Source of the DNA: Pezicula radicicola
Taxonomy: Eukaryota; Ascomycota; Leotiomycetes; Helotiales; Dermateaceae
DNA length: 64,000 nucleotides
Direction: 5' to 3'
NCBI GenBank assembly: GCA_003008705.1
Contig: PDUO01000007.1
Span: 712,123-776,122, forward strand
The notes beneath the pieces are model-generated. The model saw only the letters and a list, made by a program, of their open reading frames with translations. It was not told the origin of the DNA and searched no databases. Positions 46,596 to 59,153 of the stretch are shown here, in pieces. Position numbers and translations under genes: made by a program. Each line of letters opens with the position of its first letter. The stretch's first letter is position 1.

Positions 46596-49500
46596 AGTGC
46601 CAAAAGAGTTTTCGAACAATAATGCTCTGGAAAAAGCATCTGTGAAAAAAAGTACGAGTGAAGGCAGCAAGGGGGATATGAGGGGAAAGCCAAAGAGAGG
46701 ATTTTGATATTGGTGGATTTCATATTCTGGAGTTTCTCACGACGACCACGACAATTTCTCTGTACCAAAAGATACCCCGCGGACGTTTTGATCCGTTGCT
46801 CAACCACGTTTACTTTCTTCAACTTCTCTTTACCACACGCCTTACCTAGAGGCCTTGGACCCTCGATATCTTCTGTGGAGTACAGCACTTCCGACAACGG
46901 CCAATTCATTTCTCGACACTCAAAAGCATCATCATCAAAAAACCTCAAGATCCAAGGAAGCTAGCAGCTACTGGACCCGACCTTCCGAAAGCAGAAAAGC
47001 CCTGCATGCACCGTTTACGCCTCCAACAGCGTCATCCAACAGTGTCACCAGTCAAATCAACCCAAAATCAACACCAAAGCCGGGTTCTGCAAGCTTTCCT
47101 CGCACCAATAACTTCACCCGACCCCGCATTAGCTCGCTGCAAGCCCACCGGCGGACCACCCCACCAACCATCAAATATGTTCCCCATTGGGTACGATATA
47201 TGATACTGTTCCTCGTGTTCGCTTGGTGGCCGTGCATGTCATCCATCGCAGCTTCCACCATTTCTGCTCATGCTGCCAACAATCTCGGCTTCATCGACGT
47301 CATTCTATACCTATTTTGAGGAGTTTCGCCACCAGGGTCGCTGTCGTCGCAAACCCTGCATTCCCAAATCTAGACTGCTGCGATTTCCGGCAGTAAATCA
47401 ATATTTGCCACTCGCCGTGCTTCACATGCTTGTCACGTCTCGCCTATTTTTCGCCAACTGAAGCAATTCAGAGTCTGGACCATTCCTCAGAATTCCGATG
47501 GCATGGCCTACCTCGTCACTTGCATCTCCGCATTAGGTCAATCAAGCCTCACGATGCATTCATTGCATTAATGGAAATCAAAATCAGGGTCCAGAACTAA
47601 ATGTACTTCTTGCATTACGCTACGGTGCATTAGGGCCTTCCTCGCTTCTTCGCTTCTTTTCCTTCCATGTCTCTATTGCTTGATCTATTTTAGGGTCTAG
47701 ACTAAAGATTGAGGCGTTTGCTTCTTCATCGCGTGCCTTGCTTTGGCTTTGGAGCTAGGCGGAAGTGGATTATATTTCCGCGTTCATCGGTCGATCCTCG
47801 ATGACGGTGGATGGCAGTCCTGATCGTGGATGATGGATATCAATTTTCCTTTCTTCTCAATGATGATGACGAAGCTCTTTCATAACTATGCTATATTATT
47901 CTGTACTTATACGCGCACAGTAAAACGTTCATGATAGCGAGTCAAGTATTTTTCAGCGAGCGATGAGCATTACCTTTACTTCTTCCTGTGTATGGGATAC
48001 GGTTTAGAGCTTCATTTGTTTGTATAATTAATTTATAAATGGAGAAAAAGGAAGATGGAAGGACGGACCTAACAAGATTGATTGGATCTATATTAAGCAA
48101 GAGCTTATATATTTAAGAGCAATGAAAGATATGTTGTGGAATTTGTGACCTCTACCCTGTGCTCTTGACATCGATAGTATATATACCAAACATCTATTCT
48201 CCTCTTTCCTTAAGCTTTCCTTACGCTTCCTTTAACTAACCTCTTCTTTCATCTATAGTACTATATACTCCGTATGCACCTTCTCTCCCTCTCCCCCTTA
48301 CTTTCCTCTACTCTCCATTTTCCTATCTTACCTTCAATCTATCTATCTCTTCTCCCATCTAACCCTTCTCCTCACCTCCCTACATCCTCTCTCCCTCTCC
48401 CTCTTTAATCCGTTAAAAAGCCCTATGCTTATCTATCTACTATGCAGAATTACAGAACTACAGAATTGTAGAATAGAGGGGTGGTTAAGGATTATAGGAT
48501 TACAGAACAGTTGCAAGACTAAAAGAAGACAAGGGGGAAGGGGATTATAGGTTGAGGTTTATGATAGGGTGTAGATCTCGTATATAAAGTTAGTATTACA
48601 GTTAAAATAAAACAAAACAAAACAATTTTGATTGAGTATACGAATTTTCTGGGTGAATCTGGTGGGGTGTGAGATTTTTTTTGTACTTTGTAAAGTATAT
48701 AGTGATGTAGAGTGGTGGAGTGGATTGTGGGATTAGAGGATTGGATTGTAGAGAGGGCGAGTGAGTGAGTGAGTGAGTGAGTGAATGAGTGAGTGAGTGA
48801 GTGAGTGAGTAAGTGAGTGAGTGAGTGAGTGAGTGAATAAGATTAGGGATTGTAGATTATGGGATTTTAGATTATGGGATTAGAGGATTTGATTAGATGT
48901 TAAAACTAATGTTAAACTGATATTAATGTATAGTTTTTTATATAGAGAGTTTGAAGTTTGAAGTTGAAAAGCTTTTATACTGAAGTTGGCGTTGGAGTTG
49001 AAGTTGGAGTTGAGATAGGGGATAGGGTAGGATGGAATGGGGTGGGATGCTAAGAGAAAAAAATTTGAATCTTGAACATTGTAGGATCTTGTAGATTGTA
49101 GATTAGAGTTGTTAGATGTGAAGATATAAAGTGTGTAAAAGTGTGTGATTTAAAAAATGTAGCCTGTGAGATCTTTTCTTCTTTTCTTCTTCTTTTCTTC
49201 TTTGAATTAGATTATAGAGTTAAAATTATACACTACTAGACCGTAAGAAAAACCCAAAATTCTACTATATGTAAAGAGGTATAGTACTATAAAAGTGTTC
49301 TTAGATCCAAGGCCCTGGTAGGTTTCTAGAAGTATCCCTATCGAACTTTGTACTATTCTAGCGTGGTACTGGTACTTGTACTTCTACTGTATATGCGCAT
49401 GCATATGCATAGATAATTCTAGATTTTGAATTTGACATTACTGTAATATTGATCTTTACATCTCTACTGTGGAGTGGAGAGTCTTACTGTGGATTAGGAT

Positions 49501-51252
49501 AAGTAGAAATTTTGAATTTGAATTTGACTTTGACTGTGAATCTGAATTTGGATTTTGTTCTAGACTTGAGTTCTAGTTGACTCTGGCTGTTCTAGTCTGG
49601 TCTGGTCTGGTCTAGTCTAGCATAATCTAGAATGGTCTATGGTTTTAAATTGGGATAGATTGTCGATCTCTGCGGTATAGTAATATAGTATAACATAAAA
49701 GTGCATACTAGTAGCAGTTGAAGATAGTATAGTGCAGATAGATAAGTGGTCAAGAAGGAAGCGAGCCAGCGATCGAGCGAGTAATTCCGATAAATCTTTC
49801 TTTCGTGCGGAGGTTGGTTTATCGAGAGATTGATTGCCGTTATAGACTGGCGGTGGTAACGTGGTGTTGCTACCAACTGTAAAGGCGTTAGCTCAATTGT
49901 ATGTAGGAATGAGGCTGAATAAGTCTATCTAGAGGCTGTTCACTACTTATGGTGTCTGTGTGCGAAGGTAAATTCAAACTTGATAGCTAGTCTAGAACGA
50001 ACCTAAACTGACTAAGTCTACCAATTCTAGAAATTCTATGTATATTGATATAAGCTCTGCTGTATTCTAAACTAGATACGGATGTACGTATTATAGTTGG
50101 AATTGATAATATTTATGCGCTGTACGAAAGGTACCTAGGTACCTTTGTAGAGATGGTGATTGATACTTACATTAACTATTAACGAAGTAGAGGGAAGCGA
50201 GGAAGAGGGGGGGGATAGGGTAGGATAGAGTGTGATTGAGCGAGATTGAGTGAGAGAGGGATGAAGTACGGACGTACTTGGTATGATGTGAAAGTGTAGT
50301 AATAGGGACAGTAAAGTGAGGTTGTGTGGTAGAGAAGCGGTCAAGAATTGAGCGAGTGAGCGAGAAAAGTTTAGAGATATGACGATCGACATTTACCCTC
50401 TGTACGATAGTATATTGATAGTTTAGATCCAGTAGAGATGTGAGACAAAGATGCTATCTCGATCTCTGTATGACATAAAAGAAGAAGATATAGATAAGTG
50501 GTCAAGAAGCGAGCGGGTAAGGCTTGTTAATATAGCGATCGACATTGAAATTAGAAGCGAGGAGAAAGAGAGATAGAGTTCTAGACTTTCCTCTCCTCCA
50601 TTGAAGCTTGTACAAGAGGGAAGAACGGAGATAGAGAGATATAGGAGAGAAAGAGAGAGTAAATGAGAGATAGAAGTAGAGAGATAGATGGGAGACACAC
50701 AGAGAGATAGAGGTCTAGAATTCTGTCAGGTGTGCAGGCTTATAAATATATAAATGTAAATAAGGGACGAGAGGGGAGGGAGAGGGAGAGGGAGAGGGAA
50801 TAGTGGTACAAAATTTAACTTACGAAGACATGAGTTTTGCGAATGTTGAAAAAGAACCTATCGTTTGTTGTAGGTAGGTAATTTAGTTGGGCTTGGGTAA
50901 GTTAGGTACTTTGACTTATGTGATTTAGTTGGCTCATGAAGTCCTAACACACTTGACTTACATAAGTCACATCACCACTTGGTTTGATAAGAGAGCTGCC
51001 TGAACGACCCATTTACCTGGATAACCTGACTTACCTCAATTAAATGACAGAACTTGATTTGTGTAACTCACTTTTAAGCGCAACGTTAATCTTGGGGATA
51101 GACTTCCGTTCAATTCCCCGTGTTGTTTCTTGTTTTCTATTTGTAACCGTATTGCTCGGAGAATAAGCAAACCTAAAAACTCCTGGGATCAGCTCACCTA
51201 TCAACCCCTCTTCACATTACTACAGGACAGGTTTATTCTCCGCCGCCCACCA
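46596..51252. other. gene-poor 4.6-kb stretch
   Basis: No gene I can support. An open stretch at 46855-47319 with a hydrophobic patch has no ATG start and may be 3' UTR. Beyond 48.2 kb the sequence is low in complexity: CT-rich (48255-48415), AG-rich, a GTGA microsatellite (48759-48836), CTGGT/CTAGT tandem words (49590-49620) and GAGAGG-rich runs (50765-50800). Confidence 0.45.
48759..48836. repeat. (GAGT)n microsatellite
   Basis: About nineteen 4-bp GAGT/GTGA units with two interruptions (GAAT, TAAG). Confidence 0.9.
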
Positions 51253-52722
51253 TCATCCCCACACCGGTAAATCTAGGTCTACGACGATCGGTTTGTTGAA
51301 CTTCTTTCCTCCAAGATTGTGTGGCCAACTAGAAGCCATCATGGCAGCATTGACCATGCAAGTTTCTTGACGGCCAAGCCTATCCGATAATGAGGGGAGG
51401 TCACAGCGAGTAGATGGAGGAATCCCACCTTGACCGCGTATTGCGTCCGAGGCAGCTGCTGTGTCTGAAGTGATAGCGAGCAATTGTGCTGCGATCTGAG
51501 TGAGGCCTGTACTAGCATGTGACTTAGGTTTTTCTCTTGAACGGGATCGTCCCCTTGGACAAGATTTCTTGGATGTCGTGCATGAAGATGGGTCCATAAT
51601 TACATCAACAGGTGCTTGGGACGTAGTGGTCATGCCGGCTAGGTTGTCTTCGTACAGCAAGTCGCCTCGAGAGCCGTCATTCAGAAGTGGCTTTCCTCTA
51701 CGTGTAGTAAGGTCGACCAGGGACATCTTTTTGTTGTCATTTCCAGGGTCGGTCCAGAGATCCATGCCTAACTCCTTGTACTTGACATTCGAAACACCCA
51801 AATCCCAAAGCACACGCTTGACACCTCGTCCCTCATGTACATGTCCAAAGACGGCTAATCTTGGCCGAACTCTCCACAGCGCATTCCTTAATGCTTCACA
51901 TCCGACAGCTCTTCGCTCTCTTCTTTCGTCGCAGTGGTATTTTGGAGGTGTGTGTGTAACCACTATATCTGAATCTAACGGGATCTTCTCCCACAGTTGA
52001 GAGGCCACTTCAGGATTGTATCCGAATGCCCACATGCCATCTTGAGGCGAGTATGGAGAGCCGAAGACTTTGAAGGTTGTGTGCGGTCCGTTGGGGCGCG
52101 AGAGGTTGATTGTCGTGGATGAGTGGTTGAGGTAGGTTATTGATGAGGCATTTGAAAGTAGTTGTTGGCATTGCACCGTGTTTTGAGGGTTTTGGTTGTG
52201 GAAGTAGAGGCCGTATTGCGCGTAGAAATCGGTATCGAGAGTGATGTCGTGGTTTCCTGAGAAACGTCAGAATATCATACAAGGACCTCTGTTGTTTATC
52301 AAAAGTTCCTAGTAAATAAGAGAGCTTTGTACACGCAGCTTTCTGGTCTTCTGGTCGTTAACCCGAACTCAATTCAAATGAATGAGCAATGCCTGCGTCA
52401 CTCACCGACTATGGCGACATTGAGAGCGTCGTGTTGCCAACTATGGCTTTGCGGAGAAGGGGAGAAAGCTCGTTGCAGACTCTTGTCTGATGTGGAGTCT
52501 AAACTGACCAGCTATGACAATTTTGGCTTCAAAATCGGCATCTTCAATCCATTGTATGCTCTTGTTGAGCTCTGAATAGCTGCCTTGGTTGGTTAAATCT
52601 CCTGCATGTATCAGTACATCGCCCTTGGGCAGCTTGAATGCGCCGTTTGGACTCGCATTGTGGGTATCAGAAACGCAAACAAAACGTGTTCGGCGGTGCG
52701 TGGGTGGTTGAGCGTCCGCCAT
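51253..52722 (-). CDS. MPPED-type metallophosphoesterase
   Basis: Two exons on the minus strand (52722-52509 and 52256-51253) close in frame to 405 residues. All five metal-site blocks of the calcineurin-like fold are present: FVCVSDTHN (about 14-22), DVLIHAGDLTN (about 36-46), GNHD created exactly across the splice junction, VVTHTPP and AVFGHVHEGRG. Order and spacing fit the MPPED1/MPPED2 (UPF0046) group, which have weak phosphodiesterase activity on cyclic nucleotides or aryl phosphates; the physiological substrate in fungi is not established. After the catalytic domain a ~130-residue tail rich in Ser/Arg/Thr follows. A longer upstream open frame exists, but MADAQPP at 52722 is the most natural start. 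Confidence 0.88.
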
Positions 52723-53901
52723 AGCGATATTGTTGGAGGGACCATTGTATCCAGAGAAAGAAGCAATGGCGAATGGATGCTCAAATTCCCACCTACTGTA
52801 CTGTACTTTGCCCACGTCTGGTGCGTCTGCTACTGTAGAGCGCTGATGCAAGGGAGGAGGCCACCTCAGAGTGTGTTGTTGCTGCTGTTTGCTGTTGTTG
52901 CGGTGGTGGTGGTGGGAGGTGCCAGGTGCAGAGAGACTTTTCGCCTCAGCGCACCTGCAGCCCAGCCCAGCCTTCTTCAGCGAACCACCCTCTGGGGCAA
53001 ACGGCAGGAACCTTGGAAACCGCTCCCCCACCTCCCTTCGGCCCCAATAACGTACAGTCCCTACTGCACAAACGGACCGTAAACTTTCTAATAAGGAGAC
53101 GACAGCGAGAGATTGAAACTTTATGCCACCGCGCTGTAAGCATCCACCGGGGCAACGCGTGAGATATATGATATATATATAATAATGACAATGGGATTGT
53201 CCATTGTTATTGTTGATGTTTAAATTTAACAACCCGGTATTTGAGTGCGCTGCTGCTGGTGATTCGCCGCGAAGAAGACCCGACCGCAGTCACCGCACGA
53301 GCATCCTATTTCATCTAGCCCCCGGTCGGTTAAAGTTACATTCGACAGCCTCCCCTGAATTGGGAACAAAGTGAAGGTATCACGACCAACATTCAACTGT
53401 GCGTCTGCCATCTTCTCGTTGTCGTCGTCGCCGTCATCTTGGTGCGCCCTTTCCCTCCTTTCTCTCTTGGACTTCGATTGACGCCTGTGTTGTCACACCA
53501 TCTCTATCTTTCTCACCCCTCGGCGCCCCTCACCCAATTGGTGGGCGACAAGACTGTATCATTTGCTTTTGCCAGTGCCATAGTCTCGAAAGCACGTTCC
53601 TTTGACTACTGCACCTCACTCTATTTCTACCGTTTAACCATTTCACCGACTTGTCGCGAGACCCCGTCTATGGCCCAAGCAGCCCGTTAGCCACTCGACT
53701 ACGCTGTCTCCTCGTTCGTCGACTGCAGCTTGTGAATCTGGTTGGCTGTCTCCCTCCCGAACATTGTTTTCCCCGACGTCAACAGACCGAACATATATTC
53801 CTCCTTTCTGCAGCAAGAATTCTCCGACACCCACCACCACAGACACCTCTAGAAGAGAAGACAAGCCCTTTTCCTTTCACGACGAGACTATTTAAACTGC
53901 G
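52723..53901. promoter_or_regulatory. divergent intergenic region, MPPED and TeaR-like genes
   Basis: About 1.2 kb between start codons. It contains CAC/GTG-rich simple runs (52875-52915 with TTGCTGCTG and GTGGTGGT), an ATATATAT run near 53165-53180 and a long CT-rich leader (53400-53890) ahead of the plus-strand gene. Open stretches here overlap in several frames and are not claimed. Confidence 0.45.
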
Positions 53902-55634
53902 ATGGCTGCGGTCTCCGCGCCGCAAGCCACTAGTGCCCTGACACCTCCGAGCAGTTCTCATGGAGGCCAGGACTCTTGGAGTTATTCTGTATCACATCAA
54001 GTAGAGGTTGGTCCATTCCCGGTTGCCTACGATGCATAACTTCTCCGTTTCGTTTATCCAAATGTGCTGACTTTGCTACCTTGCAGACTCCTGCACAATC
54101 CACAAAGACCAACGAGTACGGGGCTTCGACTGAACGGCTCCCCTTGACCTCAAAAACGAACGGGAACTACCTGGGGAAGAAGACTTCGCGCCCAGATCTG
54201 TCACAAACCCGTGCTGATACATATAATTCCTCGCACTCTTCCAAGTCAAATCAACCTACAGAGCCGGGGTATTTGGCGCCAGCCCGAGTGAATGCTCTGA
54301 ACAGACAAGACAGCAGCGTCAGCACTTCCGATAGTGCACCAGATAGTTTATTGGAGCTATACGGTACCAAGGGCGGCCTGAACGGCATGGATTACGGAGA
54401 GGGGAACGGTACTAAGAGGGATATTTACGATGATGATTCGGATCCAGAACGTTCGAGATGGATCCATAGAGATAAACTTGCCCGTATCGAGAGCCAGGAA
54501 CTCCAGGCTGCAGGAATCATACTGCCTCGATCACGAGCGCAAAGTAAATCTAGCGGAGGGCGTCATAGATCGCGGAGTCGAGATCAAAATCAGAGCAATG
54601 GCCATGGCAAGAGCGAACAATCTCAGAAACGACAGCGGATACGGCAGTCTCCCACCGAAGAGGAGGACGAGTCTCAAGAAGCTGCGGGATGGGATCTGCG
54701 GACGCCGGAGGAAATTCAGGAGGCCGAGGAGCAAAGTGAATATTATAGAGACATGAGCGGTGGTGTCAAGGGCGTTTCGAGGATTCCCATTGCTAAAACA
54801 AGCCCCTTGCCCATACCTGTGGACTATCTCGAACGGGATAAGCCTGTATTAAGAAAACAGGGCCTTGGCCAAGGCGATGAAGATGGCATATCATACCCTA
54901 AATCCAGAGGTCGGAGTCAGAGTATAAAACCTTTAGAGGAAACACTGGCACCTCCTACACCAGCAAAGCGACTTGTCTCCGAGAATTCGCCCACGAAGAA
55001 ACCACGGAAAGCATCAGCGACCCCGCGCGGTGCATCCGCATCACAACGGCCAAAGGCCAGAACAGGATCTGGTGAAAAAGCTGCTGGACAGAGGCCGACG
55101 ACTCGATCTGGAGACCTGAATGGCAACAGCATATCGAAGAAGCCAGAAGGGGATCCACCTTGGCTAGCATCAATGTACAAACCCGACCCTAGACTTCCAC
55201 CCGACCAGCAACTCCTGCCCACAGTCGCCAAACGGTTACAACAAGAGCAATGGGAAAAGGAAGGCAAGTTTGGAAATGTCTATGATACGGAATTCCGGCC
55301 TCTGAACGATAACGAGTACGCCGATCGCCGATTATCAGCACAACCGCCAACTGCTACGCCATCCCCCAACCCCGAAGAGCAAGGCGGAGCACAATGGCCA
55401 CTAAAGAGCTCGAAGAGCCCGAGCCCTACCAGCCCAATCAGCCGCCCTGGTACAGCAGGTGGGCAAGGAAGCTATAGTACCATGCCAAAGCTCCAAAACC
55501 ACGGGAACGGCAAAGCACAAGGGATACCAAACCTACCAAGTCCCAGAACTAAAGAACCTAAAGAACCTATCCGCATGCAAGAGCCGCCAGAAGACGCAAA
55601 GAAAGGTGGCTGTGGCTGTTGCGTGGTGATGTGA
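53902..55634 (+). CDS. TeaR-like prenylated cell-end polarity protein
   Basis: Two exons (53902-54006, 54087-55634) give 550 residues; GTAGAG at 54001 is an alternative donor that also keeps the frame. The protein is mostly disordered and rich in Ser, Lys and Pro. A conserved-looking block SRWIHRDKLARIESQELQA with AGIILPRSR lies near residues 165-195, and PPWLASMYKPDPRLPPDQQ with a following helix near 395-430. The end is GGCGCCVVM: a CaaX box (C-V-V-M) for farnesylation with adjacent cysteines for palmitoylation. This combination matches fungal TeaR/Mod5-type proteins that anchor the kelch protein TeaA/Tea1 at hyphal tips; the name rests on family memory of the motif set. Plasma membrane of growing tips is the expected site. 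Confidence 0.78.
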
Positions 55635-56841
55635 TACCTCATCAGTTGCCTTCACTTCGTCTGTATTTATTCTACCTTACCTGGCGTCCTGGGTTGGAGG
55701 CCGGTTGTGTGTTTCCAGCAAGCGACATATTTGTTTCCCCTGTATCTGTTTCTTGCCTACGGCTTTAATTTAGCTCCTCGATGGAGCTGAACAAGAACAC
55801 CTGTGCTTCACGGCATAGCACCAAATACTTTCCTTTTCATTCCTGAGCTCTTTACTAATGAATAATGACTCTCGTACTCTGCTACAGCTGCTCTTTTCCT
55901 TTTGTATTTGCTTTTTGCGTGGTTGTGGCTTCGGGCTTTTTTGCTCTGAGAGTACGGATTCCCCGAGGATTTTTTTTCCCTGCGATATCCCAATTTGAGA
56001 AAAGGAGTGTGAATTGGATTGTTGAGAGATGAAGATGAGATGGAATGGCGCTGAATGAGGAGCGAAGCGAGAAGGAAGGAATGGGGAGAGAGGTTGGTTG
56101 GTTGGTTGCTCGGGCTGTATTTGTATTGTATAGAATTATTGCTTGCTTGCGCTGGACGGGTTGGGTTGTTTGATCCATATGAACATAGACCCTGCGTACG
56201 CGACGCGGCGCCTGATCGAAGAGAGAATGGAGACATTTTACATGTGCTGTTGGTGCTGTGCTGCGAAGTAGTTTTTTGGGGGTTTTAGTATGCTGGGGAT
56301 TGAGAGTGACATTGAGGATGGGAATTTGGTACGGGACTTGAAAGTGGCATATCTAAGGTCCTTATCACTTTGTTTTTGGGATAGGGTGGCTTCCAAGTGG
56401 AAAAATAAGTGGCATGCATATTCTCAAGCAAGAGGAAGGACATCCGAGTCTCGTAAAGGACCGAGGCCGTATCATCCACTTCTTTCATTGTGATGTCAGA
56501 CTTCTCACGGTTATTACTTCGTACTTATATGTTTCACTGTATTCATTTGTTTTATAGCAAGGTATAGATGTCTTCTAAGTGGATGTCAAGTGTTAGATAT
56601 GCATATACTCAAGCGAGAACCAAGAAAGGAGATGATTCAAGTCTCACAAGGAATGACTGAGGCTATTCACTTCTCTTATTGTCACAACTTACACACAAGT
56701 CACGAAGACATACACAGTGATTGATGGTTGTGAGAATTCTTTTTTTTCTCCTATCTACATGTATTGCTTTGAAGCCATTATTTTCTTTCTTTCTTTCTTT
56801 CTTCCCTTTCTTCCTTTAGTCATTACTATTCATCCCATTCA
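55635..56841. other. intergenic
   Basis: Probable 3' UTR then spacer; a (TTTC)n run lies at about 56781-56814. Two similar segments (about 56350-56470 and 56575-56670, sharing ATATTCTCAAGCAAGA / ATATACTCAAGCGAGA and GAGTCTC/CAAGTCTC words) suggest an old duplication. No gene supported. Confidence 0.4.
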
Positions 56842-57430
56842 TTCCATGATCCATTCATTTTATGAACTCTTGATCGTATCGATACTACATTCCTCCTGAT
56901 CATTTTATGATCTCTATAATTCTACACTACTATGATCCATTCAATTTATGAACTCTTGATCCTGTCTAACTACATTGATCCGTTCAATTTATGAACTCTT
57001 GATCGTATCTAACTACATTGATCCATTNNNNNNNNNNNNNNNNNNNNNNNNNNNNNNNNNNNNNNNNNNNNNNNNNNNNNNNNNNNNNNNNNNNNNNNNN
57101 NNNNNNNNNNNNNNNNNNNNNNNNNNNNNNNNNNNNNNNNNNNNNNNNNNNNNNNNNNNNNNNNNNNNNNNNNNNNNTTTATGAACTCTTGATCGTATCT
57201 AACTACATTGATCCATTCAATTTATGAACTCTTGATCCTGTCTAACTACTATGATCCATTCACTTTATGAACTCTTTGATCCTATCTATACTACTTCTCT
57301 CCTGTGATCCGTTCAATTTATGAACTCTTTTGATCCTATACTACTTCTCTCTTGTGACCCGTTCGATTTATGAACTCTTTGATCCTGTCTATGCTACACT
57401 GATCCGTTCAATTTATGAACTCTTGATCAT
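56842..57430. repeat. tandem array of ~43-bp units, interrupted by assembly gap
   Basis: Repeated unit of the form GATCCRTTCAATTTATGAAC followed by TCTTGATCCTRTCTAACTAC and ATT. At least seven recognisable units flank the N run; outer units are longer or diverged (extra TTCTCTCCTGTG), the ones nearest the gap are almost identical. True copy number is unknown because of the gap. Confidence 0.9.
57028..57177. other. assembly gap (150 N)
   Basis: A run of exactly 150 undetermined bases inside the tandem array; open frames drawn through it are artefacts. Confidence 0.99.
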
Positions 57431-57626
57431 ATCCCAATCCCTATACATATCCTTCCTTCCATCCATGTAATACCAGGTTCCAGATAGTGTTGTATTGTTG
57501 TTTGTATTGATGTATAGTTGTCGTAAAGTCTTCCAGGTTTCCTTTCTTTCCATTCGGATTAACACCCACCGGAGGTGCATCCCACCTATCTCAGTTGAGA
57601 CAATCTCCTCCCTTCCTCCCAGTTTT

Positions 57627-58231
57627 GCAGTACTCCGTGCGCCGCACATGAAAGTGTAAGGGCTACCCACCTTTTGGGCCGGACTGCCAGCCTGCGCAAG
57701 ATTTGATAGAGTGTCTGTGGTTTTCTCTTTGAGTGTCTATGGTTTTCTCTTTTTGATTTTGATGATGTAGTGGCTCGAGGCTCACGTACTGCAGTACTCC
57801 GTGCGTCGCACATAAAAGTGTAAGGACTACCCACCGTAATGAGCCGGACTGCCTTTCCCGTAGGAGTATTATGATGTTTTATGATTTCTGATTGATTTGA
57901 TCTGCCGGCTTAATGGATGACTTTGATTAAAGTGAGGTATCTTTCTCTCTCACTAACTGACTTGGGTGATTCTGACTTTTGTACGATGATGTTGTATGCT
58001 ACAGTACTCCGTAAGTCGCACATAGAAGTGTAAGGACTACCCACAGTGTGGGCCGGACTGCCTTTCCCTCTGGGGGAGAATTATGATATTGCTCTGATGG
58101 CTCTTTGGCTCTGTATGACTTGATGTATTTGATTTGATATGATTGTAGTGGCACGAGGGCTCACGTACTGCAGTACTCCGTGCGTCGCACATAAAGTGTA
58201 AGGACTACCCATCGTAATGAGCCGGACTGCC
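57627..58231. repeat. four copies of a conserved ~62-bp element
   Basis: Copies at about 57627-57688, 57791-57853, 58002-58062 and 58170-58231. Each starts GCAGTACTCCGT (or CAGTACTCCGT), passes GTCGCACATAAAAGTGTAAG and ACTACCCA and ends GCCGGACTGCC. Intervening DNA differs. A one-base length change in copy 4 and in-frame stops argue against protein coding, so a nucleic-acid function or a repeated mobile fragment is more likely. Confidence 0.88.
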
Positions 58232-58335
58232 TTTCCCTTTGGGGGGGAGAATGATGTTATGGCCTTTTGATTTTGAGCGAGCTTGATTTGATATGGTTTA
58301 TGTTGACGCCCTCTTGGGGGATGCTTTGAGTCCAA

Positions 58336-58382
58336 TGTGTATGTGTATGTGTATGTGTGTGTGTGTGTTTGTTTGTTTGTTT
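58336..58382. repeat. GT-rich microsatellite
   Basis: TGTGTA, then (GT)n, then (GTTT)n units in succession. Confidence 0.85.
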
Positions 58383-58696
58383 AGATCCTGGGTTTGATTG
58401 TGTTTGGTTTCCTTGGGATGATATATATTGGCGGTTGTTTTGGATCCTTGTTTTTTTTTGGTTTTGGTTTTGTTTATTCAAAGCGAGAGCGGACGTGCTG
58501 CGGCATGAGAATTTTTTGTTGTTGTATTTTTTTTATTCAAGGCGAGGGCTGAGAAGCCGCGGCACATGAAAGATTGCCAACTCTTCGAGGAGTTTTAGTT
58601 GCAATTTGTTGTTGTTGTTGTGAAGTAGTTGTTGATGTCGCTGTCTTTCCTGTGGGCTCCCCAGTACAGATGTGCGAGAGCTAGGCTCAAGTACAA

Positions 58697-59153
58697 GGGT
58701 TCAACTGCCTGGGGCTCTTGATGTAATCGTCGAGTGCAAGTTGAGGGTTTGGGTTTTTTTTTGTTTGCGAGCTGTTGAATTCAGCTGTGAGCGCAAGGGG
58801 GTTTGTTTTGGGGTCGCGAGCTTTTGATGTAGGAGGGGGTGCTCAGGCGTTCGGAGATTTTGAGTTTTTTTTGGGTATGCTGAGTTTGAGCTACGGCATG
58901 GCGAAAACGTACGAGCTGTCTAAAAGGGGTAGTATAGAGGAGCTACGAGTACTTCCCCGGTGGAGCGGGTTTTTCTGGTTGTGTGCTGAGTTTGAGCTAC
59001 GGCACGAGGTCAGAGCGATTTGGCCACTCTGTTGCGAGTACTTGCTTTAAACAATGTACTGTGAGCGCAAGTTTGTAAAGAAGCGGGACGTTGCTTAAGT
59101 ACGGGGGTTCAACTGCCTGGGGCTCTTGATGTTATCGTCGAGTGCAAATTGAG
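58697..59153. repeat. direct repeat of a 49-bp module
   Basis: 58697-58745 and 59105-59153 both read GGGTTCAACTGCCTGGGGCT followed by CTTGATGT-ATCGTCGAGTGC and end TTGAG, with two differences. Between them lies a second pair (TGCTGAGTTTGAGCTACGGC at about 58877 and 58982). A further module GCGGGACGTTGCTTA appears at about 59082, 59410 and partly 59480. Confidence 0.85.

Noticed and set aside
46855..47319. 154-codon open frame with a hydrophobic stretch
   Set aside because: Starts with TTG; the composition is CT/CA-rich and it lies in the likely 3' UTR of the small CxxC gene. The hydrophobic patch alone is not enough.
52441..53232. Longer upstream extension of the metallophosphoesterase N-terminus
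   Set aside because: The extra frame is low in complexity (HHHRNN, QQQQ) and overlaps the promoter; the fold starts right after the MADAQPP start.
56975..57227. Open frames through the tandem array
   Set aside because: They run through 150 undetermined bases and repeat units; they are artefacts.
57413..58335. Repeated MGSPYTFMC-type peptides on the minus strand
   Set aside because: They only mirror the four-copy DNA element; copy 4 is shifted in frame and other frames are equally repeated, so coding is unlikely.
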